Origin: Nonlabens xiamenensis
GTDB lineage: Bacteria > Bacteroidota > Bacteroidia > Flavobacteriales > Flavobacteriaceae
Reading direction: 5' to 3'
NCBI RefSeq assembly: GCF_003865345.1
Contig: NZ_RMVE01000006.1
Span: forward strand, 124,001 to 188,000
DNA length: 64,000 nucleotides
Each line of letters starts with the position of its first letter. The first letter of the stretch is position 1. The notes under the pieces were generated by a model. It did not search any database. It saw nothing but the letters and a program-made list of their open reading frames with translations, and was not told the origin of the DNA. The translations under genes and the position numbers were made by a program. Of this stretch, positions 24,501-36,500 are shown one piece after another.

Positions 24501-27500
24501 AGTTGGAATATTCCTTTAACAATATTACTCGTGTTGGCACACCAGGTGTGCAGGCAGAAGGTCTACGTCCATACGTTAAATTCTCTGCTATAGGTAACGT
24601 AACAAATATTTCTTACTACTTTGATCCATCTAGGGTTGGAGCAAACTCACCTGTTGGTGATAACTCCTTTGTTGATGTTATCAAGACTCCTTATGATGGC
24701 ACATTTAGAATTTCTCAGGTTGTTAATAACACTGAATTCAAATTCCCACTATTACTTGAGCCAGAGACAACATCTGCAGAAGTCCAAGATGATGAGTTTG
24801 GTAATCCATTCTCCTACTACTCAACCACATCTGTTAAGGCAATCGGACCTATTAACACTATTAAACTAGTGTCTGCAGGTGGATTCTATCAGAAACTTCC
24901 TGTTATCTCTGACATTGCATCATTCAGACAGATTGAGCGTATCACCATCATTGATGGAGGTACAGAATATCAACCTGGCGTTTACTATAACGTGCCTATC
25001 GATGGAGATGGTGAGGGTGGTCTAGCAACTCTTACTGTTACTCTCGACGAGGAAATTGGATCTGGCACAATCACATCTGCTACTGTATCTGATGCAGGTA
25101 AAGGTTATACAACTGCATCCATAGACGTTGATGCCATCACTGGTATCTTAGGACCTACTCTTGCAGGATCTGGTGCTGCTCTAGACGTTGTAATTCCTGC
25201 TGAAGGTGAAGGTGCATCTGTATTCTTGACTGGTAAGAATATTGGTAAGATTAAGAGACTTAAGAATAACGAATTTGGTTTTGGATACTCTCATGACTAT
25301 ACTCTACGTCCTGAGATTACATTCCCTGTTAACCTTCAACTATTCAATACTTCAATCCTAACTGAAATTAAGATTACAAATCCAGGTTCTGGTTATACCT
25401 CTGCTCCTGCAGTTGTAATTGAAGGTGGTGGTGGATCAGGTGCTGAGGCAGAGGCGGTTATCAAAAACAATCGTCTTAATGAGATCATCATCAAGAATCC
25501 AGGTCAAGGATATTCATCTGAGCCTGTTGTAACTCTGAAATCAGAATTCAACTATGTTGTTAACTTAGACCTTAACTATCTACAGTTTAACTTCCCACAT
25601 GGTATCACAACTGGTGCTGCTATTCAGTTGCGTGCTGATGATGTTGGATCTACAACTGGTATTCTACCAAAACCAAGTAGTGCAGGTTTGACTACTTTGG
25701 TTGCAGGTCAAACTTATTATGCTATTGCTGATCAGTTAGAGTCTGATCAATTACGTTTCGGTCTAACACTACAGGCTGCACAATCTGGTGACTTTATTAC
25801 CTTCCTAACTCAAGGTGAAGGACGACAAACTCTCTTGACCGAGGTGTTTGGAGGTACTGCTGATGCTGTTGTTGCAACTTCTAGATTCTTAGAAGGTGAG
25901 AAAGTATATCAAGGTAACTCTCCCGAGCAAGCAACTGCAGAAGGTTTTGTTTCTACTAACACTGGTTGGCAGATCGGTCCTAAGATTCTTAAGATTGTTG
26001 ATTACACAGGTAACTTTGTCCAAGGTGAAAAAGTATCAGGTGAGGTTTCTAAAGCATCAGGTGTTATTGACAACTTGAGCATTGCTCGTGGTGTATTGAA
26101 TATTGACTCAATTACACAGACACCTGGTAGATTTATTGATGACATTGGTAAACCATCTGAGATTGTCCAGAAGATTCAAGATAGTTTCTTCTATCAGTCA
26201 TTCTCTTATGTTATTACATCTGAGATTCCTATCACAAGATGGAAGAAGCAAGTATTAGATAACAACCACCCAACTGGATTTAAGATGTTTGGTCAGTTAC
26301 AACTGACTGGTGGAAAGGACGTATCTGGTAGAAAGGTTGGCACAGAATTTATTAAAGAAGTTAATATTAATGAGTATACTAACGTAAACCAGATTACATC
26401 ATTCGGTGCTGCTGAGCCAGTATATACTGACTATAACAATACAGAGGTGCTATTCAGAAATAGAAGATTGACCTCATCTGAGGAAATCTTGACTTCTATT
26501 GTTAAGAAGATTGATGATATCTCTGGTGAATTTGACGGATTGCAGAAATCATTCCCAATCACTGTTGAAGGTGAAGGTGTAATTGTTAAGGGTAACCAGT
26601 TAGCGGTTACATTGAATGGTGTTATTCAAGCACCTGGCACTGCATATCAAATTGTTGGTAATCAGATTGTATTTGCTGAGCCACCTAAAGCAGCATCTCA
26701 GGTCAGATATAGAAGCGTTAGATTTGCAACAGTTCCTGTTTATAGAATCGCCCTACAAAATCCACAGGGTATTTTCCCTGAGATGGGTCAACAAGTAAAT
26801 GGTGAATCTTCAGATGCATATGCAACTGTCGTTGACTCTGGGACTTTCCACATTGACGTAATTAATATTACCGACGGACCTTTCACAGTCAGTGAGATTA
26901 TTAAGAGATCTAACCTCTTCACTGCTATTGTAGATTCTGTTACTCTACTCAATACTGAAAACCTCTTCAAATTCCAAGAGACTATCACTAACTTTGAAGG
27001 TGATATCGCAATTATTGAAGAGACAAACCTCGATGCACAAGGTAATGCAACCGATGAATTACTCTTAAGTAAGACTTCAGGTACTGCGAGATTTGAAACT
27101 GGTATCTTTGATATCAGACTAAACGAATATATCTACTCAAGTAAATCTAAGATTGTTGCTCAGATTACATTCATTAGTCCATATCTTGATCCTAATACTG
27201 GTCAACCTGTTGATACTCTAATCATTAACAAGGGATCTACATTCTTTGGTCTTATCTACGAAAGACTTGTTGCTATTCAGAATCCTAACGTTATTCTGGA
27301 TGACATTTCACAGTCTTCTATTACACCTGTCAAATTGTATGATCCTAGTGCAAGAATCAACGAAGACTTCCTAGACTTTGAAGAAGTTAGAAGCACTGAG
27401 ATTGAATACGATAATCTTTCTAGTGGCACATTTGCAAAAGGTGATGCTCTTAGAAATAAAGCAATTTTCTATGCAAACCTTGTAGGTAATGCAGGTAATA

Positions 27501-30500
27501 GAAAGAATGACGGTGCAAGAAGTATCCGTAGAAACAAGCAAGAGATTATCGATAGAGCAGAGCGTTATGTTGCTGTAGAGCATCCTGACTTCTACTATCC
27601 TGGCGACGTCCAAACAAATACAACCTCAAGATTCAGAGATGCATATCGCATGATCTGGAAGAATATTGAGGCAATCAAACTAAGAGCATACGATTTACAG
27701 AAAACACAGTTTACTGGCACCTCAGCAGGAGATAAAGATGCATACATTGCTGACGTTATGTTATGGTTGGAATGTATTGCTCTTGACATCCACTCAGGTG
27801 GTAACCAGTATTCACTGAAATGGATTAACGAATACTTCTCCGACGCTGCAACTTTCTCCTACGATAGGGCACAGGCCGAATTGATCTATATCGTTGAGCA
27901 AGCGAAAGATCTAGTGATGGCAGCGATTACAAACCAGTTGACTGGCGTATTCAGTGCAGTCAATTCTAACGATGAAGCAACTTATTATGCAGACCTCTCA
28001 ATCACAGCAGACCCCTCACCAGGATCTCCGTACGCGACTCCAGGCAGCAATACAGATAACGCTACTGTTGATAATTGTAGCGACGTGCAGTCTGCAATTA
28101 ATACTATCTGGACTTGGCAAAACGAAGCACTCACAGCAGGAAACTTAAATGATATTCCTTCTGAGATTGAGCCTACAACATCTATCGGACAAGAAAAATG
28201 CCGTCGTGATTTAGGACTCTTTATTGAGGCAATCGCTGACGATTTGGCATCAGGTGGTGAATTCCAATCTCAAAACTTTGCAGAGCAATATTTTGACTCT
28301 ACTGGTAACTTTATCCTTAATGGATTCTATGGTGAAGTTGCTGAGTCTCAAACTGCAATATTGAAAGCAAGAGATACAATGTATTATGCTATCAATAACT
28401 TGCTCTTCATTAAGGATATTGGTAACGAAGGATATAACTTAAACGATCCTATAACTTACGGTGGATCTGCTCCTGCACATACTTACGATCCTAACTACTC
28501 TTCTGGTAATGCTCAGAGTTTGTCTAACTGTGCTGACGTGCAGCAGAATATCAGATTCTTAACTGATATTATTATCCACTCTGTTACTGCAGAAAATACA
28601 CATAACCTTACAGGTGCTATATCTTACTCATCTGAAGGCACAGGTGGTCCTAAGATTACTGGTCTATTTGCTGATCCAGTATCACAGGGTAATCTTAAGA
28701 TTGATGGATCAAACCTTCTTCTTAATAACAAAGAATTTATTGCTGCAGAAGCACTTCACGTTTATAAGACTGCTAATCCAGGATTTACTCCTCACCAAAC
28801 TGACGCTGATTGCATAGACGACATTAAAGATGTAATTGAAGCTATTGCTTACGATCTTAAGTATGGTGGTAATAGTAGAGTATATGATGCTGCAACTTAT
28901 GCTATTGCATACGATGATTCTCCTACAACTGCATCTCAGATAAACGGTATCTTTGCTCAAGTGCAAAATATTGCACACGATATCATCGATAATGGTAGTC
29001 AAACATTTACAGTTGCTAACGTAAACAACAGCAGCAGGACATTTGATGTCACTGTCCCAACTGTCACACTGGATGCAGGTGACGCATTGACATATGTTGG
29101 TAACGGTAAGATGGTTGTGGCACCTCCACAATTTACACCATCTGGTGCTACTTACGATCCTGTAACTGGTGATCTAGTCCTTACTATCGGATCTCATAGT
29201 ATCACTGCAGGTAGAATGGTTTCTATCGCTGCAAATAGTTTGACCTTTACTTGCACGATGGATGGAAATAGTAGTCAGAAGACTTATCCTCGTGCATCAG
29301 ATCCTTATTATAATGTCCCTCTAGAAGTTAAATCTGTTGTTGCAAACACATCAATTACAGTTAACGTTGGTGCATCTCCATTAATTAATTTCACTCCTAC
29401 AGCTGTTAGTTACAACCCTGCTAGTGGTGTGATGATAATGACTATTGGTGAGCACAAATTAGAGGCAGGCACACATATCAAGATTGCTCAAGAATCTCTA
29501 ATCTTTAGATGCTCTCAGGATAACTATCAAACTGATCATGCTTATCCTAGGACAACTGACCCATACTTTAACACTTCTATTGAGATTCTCTCAGCAACAT
29601 CAACTACTATCACTGTAAACGTTGGTGCTGCAACTGCACAAGGTCAGTATGATCACATCTTCCAGAGTGCAACATTTGGTGCTGTTATCACAGGTGGTAA
29701 CTATACTCATACATTCATAAGTGCTTCTTCTAATGCAGTTACTTTAGATGCTACTGCTGATATTGCGAATGCAACCTATGACGTTGCAGGAGGCACACTC
29801 TCTATTACTCTTGCTGAAGATTATACACCTACTCTCAGTAACGGAGACACTGTAAGACTTCATTACTTACACTTTGTGTCTAAGACATTTGATGACTACT
29901 TCTATCCTAGAGTTGCAGTAACAGGTAACCATGGTAAGAGACAGTGGTTTGATCAAGATCTTACACCTTACAACCTTAATACTGGCGGATGTGCGACTGT
30001 TGTATCTGCATACACAACACTACAAAGTGTGTATACAACAGCATATACCAATAACAACATGGCACATGCCACTCGCACTGCTCCTACCGAAAGGACTATC
30101 ACTGACGGTGGATACACTGCGGGCGAGACACTTCGTGTTTCTAAGTATGCATATAAAGATCCTTCTAGAGGTCTATTCCTACCTGGCGAAAATCTTAAAG
30201 GTGTTACAACTAAAGCATCTGCACCAATCAAGGGATCTAACTCTGGTCTTAAATGGATCTACAGTGGCACAGCAACTGGCACATTTAGCATCGGTGAATT
30301 TGTAACCAACTCTACTCTGGTTAACACTGCATGCACCATTGATGATATTACAATTCTTTCTTCCTTATCTAATAGCACCAAATCTATAAGAATACCTAAT
30401 ACTGGTAGTATCATCCAACCTGCAAGAAACGACTTCAAGTTTAGCACTGGTGATTTCACCATCGAAATGAGAATTCGTCTAGATGCAGTATCTGGCACTC

Positions 30501-33500
30501 AAACCTTATTTGATATGCGTAGACCTCAAGCAACTGCTAGTGGTCTGAATGCAGAAGTTAATGGTAGTGGTAACGTGCTTATTAAGAATGGATCTTCTAC
30601 CTTAATAACGTCAACCAATACTCTTATTGCACAGAGGTGGCATCACATCGCTGTTGTAAGAGAGTCAGCTGTCACTTCGCTGTATATCGATGGCATACAA
30701 CAAACAACATACAGTGATACAAACGACTACCCCTATGCAAGATTTGGTCTTGGTAAGGATGTCGCTAATAGTCAGCAGTTGGTCGGCAACCTCGATAACC
30801 TCATTGTCCGAAAGGGCACTGCTGATTATACTGGTGCGACAATTACTCCTTCCTCTGATCCAGATTTCACTAGAGATGGGATTGTATTTGGTCTTAACGC
30901 CGAGGCTCCGTTTGTGGTATCTACGACGGAGACATATGCTACCCTGACTGGCATAACTCTATCCTCTTCTACACTTAAGTCTATTGACTACCTCAACAAA
31001 CGTATCACAATCGAGGAAGTTGATCTGGGTAGAGAAATTTACAGGGATGCTGCAGATATAATTGATATTAACCGTGATTGGATTGCTGAGGAAGCAGTCG
31101 GTATCATGCAAGCATTCTTCCCAGACTTTACAATACCTGGCGATACTTACGGAGCAGGTGGCACAATGAGTGGCACAAACGTTTGTATTCGTGACACAAG
31201 AGATTATATATTACCTGCTATTGTCAAGGATTTGAGAGAAGGTGGTAACTACAACGTTATCGTTACTGCTCGTTTCTACCGCACAAGAGGTGGTGAGATC
31301 GAGTATATCGGTCAAGAGTTACTACAAACTTTATATGCATGGCGTGAAGTTGTAAAACTTTGTAAGTATGTCATTAACACTAGTGACGTTGGACTTACAG
31401 GCACATACACAACTAAACTTCGTGTCCCACATTCACTCAGTGGCACAACTCAAGTAGAGTCACAATTAGATGTTTTAGGTGATTATATTGCTGATGTCCT
31501 TGCTCCTACTGGACATAGATTTAGAGATGCAGGTGCACTTATCTGGAAAAACCGCGATTATATCGCTGAGGAGGCAGTTGGATATATCAAGAATCTTTAC
31601 ACCAAGACTATCAACGGCAACCCTGTTGAATTCTTGACAATTCCTAATGAGAGTAAGTGCATTCGTGATCTTAAGGATCATGTCTTGCCTGCTGTCATTG
31701 GTGACATCATTATGGGTGGTAATGCTGAAACTCAGAAGGTAATTGATAGTTACCTTAACAGCGACAATGAAATTCTCTATATCACTGATGAATTGCAACC
31801 AATGCTTGATGCAATCAAGTATACAGAAATGCTTGCATTGAAAGCAGCGAATAACATGTTGCTCTCACCAGGCGAAACTGCTGCTGCCGTTGGTGCTACT
31901 GCAACACATCAAGACGAATATTACACTCCAATCTATACATCTAGAAGCTCTTATAGAGATCTTACAATTACATACGATCCTAAGCAGTTTGATCAATTAA
32001 GAACTGGAGCAAACAAATACTTCGATGCTGCAGATGCAATCGAAACAAATGCAAGAGTGATTGCTAAAGAAGCAGTCTCTACGATGAATGACTTGTCATA
32101 CTTCGGATCATTCACTGTCCCAACTGGTAACCCTGTTGATTGTGAAGATGATGTTGTTGATGTATTGAAAGGTGTTGCACATGACTTACGTCATGGTGGT
32201 AACTCTGAGATCTTTAGGATTGGTAAACTTTATGTAAGATCTGACGGTGGTCTCAAGCACGTCGAAGGTGAAGAGAAAGCAACTAAGACTGTATTTAAGA
32301 TTGCTAGAGACATGGCAATCCTTACCATGAGAAATGGATTTGGTCGCGATACATTACCTGGTCACAATGAGGTAACCTTCCAATCTGAGAGTTACGAGCG
32401 TAATGGTGCATCTAATAATAGAATCTATGGTGCTCGTGCTATTGAAAGAAACATTAGATTTATTGCAGAAGAGGCAGTCCGTCGTGGATTAGATCAGTAT
32501 CCTTCATTGAATATTAATGGTGGATCTAGTGCATTGTGGACTAAGGAGTTTACTCCTACTGATGTGCTTTACAATTCTACCAACGGTAAGATGGAAGTCA
32601 CCATTGGTAAGCATGATATACAAAGAGGCGATACTATCAGAATTACTCCTCTAGGTATCACCTTAAGATGCTCTCAGGATAACTATGCAACTGATCATCC
32701 ATATCCTAGGACAACTGATCCTTTCTATGAAAAGAATATTCTTGTTGAGGATATCTCACAAACAACTATTACTGTAAACGTCGGAGCGTCACCACAAGGT
32801 CAGCAGTATACTCACCAATTCCAGAGTGCACTTGCAGGATCTATTAAGTGGGGAGATCAATTCGGTGGTCAGAAGAATACACCTGATGCTATCACCTATA
32901 ACTCATCTACTGGTGACATGGTGATGACATTCAACAATCTTGATCATGTATTCAACGTTGGCAATCGTTTGATGATTGCTCCTAACTCACTGACATTTAC
33001 TTGTGATCAGGATAACAATGCATCTAACCATTCATATCCTAGGACAACCGATCCTTACTATGGTAAAACTGTCGGTGTAACTGCTGTTGGCACAAGCACT
33101 CAGACACCAACAGGAGCAACCTATGATCCTCAGACTGGTATTTTAAATATCACTGCTAATGGTCACGGTCTTGTAACTGGAAACCGAGTAAAAATTGCTA
33201 CTGACGGTATTACATTTACATGCACACAAGATGGAAACAACTCAAACCATGCATACCCAAGGAGCACCGACCCTGCAAATAACAAGTGGTTACTTGTTAC
33301 TAAAATTGATGATGACACAATCAGTGTTAACGTTTATCCTTCTCAAGTTGGTCAGCAATACGCACATACCTTCGTTTCTGCATCATCTGGTGCCCTTATT
33401 AAACAGTCTGGCACTGTAACAGTTAACGTTGGTGCATCTCCTGCAGGTCAACAATATAACCATACATTTGTAAGTGCTACACATGAATGTATCACTGCAG

Positions 33501-36500
33501 CAGGATCTATTGATTGTGTCCATGACGTCGCTGATATTCTTCATTGGGCAACATTCAACCTAGAGTATGGTGGAGACAACATGGTTGCACTTGGTGCAGG
33601 ATTCTATGTTGAGAATGGTGTTATCCAACACATTCAAGGTGTTATCAACGAGACAACTTGGATTACAAATACTGCTAGAGATATTGCTAAGCAAATCTAT
33701 CAAGGCACTACACCTTCTAGACATGCTACTAACGGTGCTGAGTTTACTCCTCTTGCTGATATTGAAGACAAATGGGTCAATAATACTGGATCAATATCTG
33801 CTGTAAATGACGCTGATGTAGATGATGAATTTGAGAGACTTGTAAGCATCGTTACTGACACCATCAATGATCCTGATGGTAACGATAACTCCACATATCC
33901 TAATAGCATTAGTGGCACATTTGAGCCATCACTGCCAAACATATGGCCAGCAAAATATGGTGGAGATATTCCACTCAGAGATCTTTCTGTCACATTTGAT
34001 AATCAGACAGGGACTGATAGCAACGGATTTAGAATATGGAATCAAACATGTCCTGATCAAAGATCTGCAATCAATACTTTGATGGCAATTCTTGAGGGTG
34101 GTATTGATGCTGCTGTTGCAGGTAATGGTAACACATACTATGGCACAACTGTTACTGAGACTGCTCCTACTGCAAGTGCCACAAATGAATACAACTTCGG
34201 CACATGTTATGACGTTAGAAATGGAATTAGAGACAAGTATGAAGTCCTTCTGAAGACTCTTGGTGCAGGCACCAACTCTAATATGATGGCAGCGTCGATG
34301 ATTCTATTCAACAAACCTGCTATTAAGAAGAGAGCATTTGATCAAACTGTAACCTTCTATCCTTCATATGCAGGAGATGCAGACTTTGCTGATCAAATAA
34401 TTCATGCTGTAATCTACGACCTCATTACAGGTGGTAACGGTGAAGCATTTGATTCTATCAGTAACTGGTTTGACGGTGACGGTAACATGATCGTTTACCA
34501 AGGAATTGTTAGGACTCACCTCATCTATCACATGACTCGTGTTAGAGAATATTGTAAGTCAATCATATATGCTCCTGACGGTGCAGGTTGGATTCCATAC
34601 ATTGCAGATCCTGGTCTTTACATTCCACCTCTTCGTGTTGAGTGGGATCAAGAGGCAACAGAATTCAATATGGATTCTAGTTTCAACGTCTTTGAGTTTG
34701 CTCTTGAGCAATCTAAATTCTCTACTGAGGCGAAGACTACATGGATTGCTAATACTGACGTCCACAACAGACATAACGCATACAACGAAGGATTTGATTG
34801 GAATACCGATCCTGCTCTTGTATCTCTTACTCCTACAGTCCGTGCAGGATATGATAGAAAAGAATACAGAGTTAGAATCTACCGTGCTAACTTCTTCAGA
34901 CGTGGTGATGTTGTCCAATACATCCCTGCATCTGGCACGACATTAGTTGGTGCTAACCAATCAATGTATAAGATCTTGAATGCTGAAGCAACATTCTTCG
35001 AGATTGGTGCTGTGGCAACTCACGATGGTAGATTTAGACCTCTCATCTTTGACGACACTTCAAATTCATCTCATATCTTCCAAGTCCTTGTTAGATCTGG
35101 TATTAATAGAGTAACTACAACATACGGTAATCCTGATGTTGAAACTCCATACTCAGGTGGATTCCTTGATGCTGACGTCCTTTACGGCACAACATCTGAT
35201 GTGTTTGCTGAGATTGGATCACAGTCCTTCAACCAAGCATCCATTAGAGAAACATACTTATACGTTAGACTTAACAATCCTTCTGATGTTGGTGTATCTA
35301 AACTACAGAATGGCGAGCGTATATTCAAGTCTGGTGATGCAACTGCAATCGGTAAGGCATTACAAGTTAACTACAACGCAGGAAATACAGAAATTATTCT
35401 TAGGATAACTGAGAAGCAAGGACCTAACTGGGCAGTTGGTGACACACTTATTGGTGAGGATAGTGCTGCAACTGCAGACGTTACTGCTATAACTGATCGT
35501 CTGCTCCTAAACGTTGATCTTGGTAACTACGCTGTTGGAGATAAGATCTTTAAGAAGGCAGATAACACTGAAGCAGACATCGTATTCTACGATAACAAGT
35601 CTGGTGCAATCATCGGTAATGATGGTGGTCGTGTTGTTATGGATGTTGAAACTATCCAATCTGGATGGGATACCAACGATATTATCTACGGTAGTCTTAC
35701 TGATTACATCCTTGATGTTAAGGGTATCTATCAACCTGGCGGTGTTGCAGAGGTTAACGATATTATCCACGGCACAGAGATTATTGAATTGGATCTTGGT
35801 AGTCTATTCATCGAGGCAGGTCTTGCTGCTACCTTTGAAGAAGGAGATGAAGTATACATGCTCCAAGGCACAGTTATTAAGAATCCTGGTTTGAAAGGAT
35901 ATGTAACTAAGTATCAAGAGCCAGATGCAACAGCAACTCCTCCTGTCCCACACAAACTCTGGATTGGTAATATCCAACCAGAAGGCACAGGTGCTCCTGT
36001 ATCTGAATTTACAAACGCAGGTATATTCATAGGTAAGTTTGATATCTCTACAAACTTCCCTGTTATCTACTCTAACGTAATTGCAGTAAGCAACCCACAG
36101 TATACTTCATACGCTAAGATCGCTAAGATTGAGCAGCAAGGTATTACTGCAAGAATATGGGTTGAGGAAGCAGTTGGTGAATTCTATGACAACATGACCA
36201 TTAAAGGTGATGATGGATGGGGTGCTGCTATATCTGATGCAAGGACATTGGTTGGACGTGTTGATCGTTACTTCAGAGGATTTGACGGTGTGCAGCAAAA
36301 CTTCTCACTATCTGTTGAGAATGGAGAAGCATACTTCCCAGATCCTGCAGGACACATGCTCATCTTTGTTAACGGTATTCTACAACCACCAGGTGCTGTT
36401 AACGCATACACTGCATTCTCTGATCAGATTCAGTTTACTGAGCCACCTGAGATTGGATCTGAGTTTATCGGATACTACGTTGGTAAACTAAGACAACTTG

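Noticed and set aside
28709-29131. Longer minus-strand frame (140 codons) opposite the giant gene
   Set aside because: It is rich in Cys, Ile and Val as expected from the complement of repetitive Thr/Asp/Asn codons. No homology or context.
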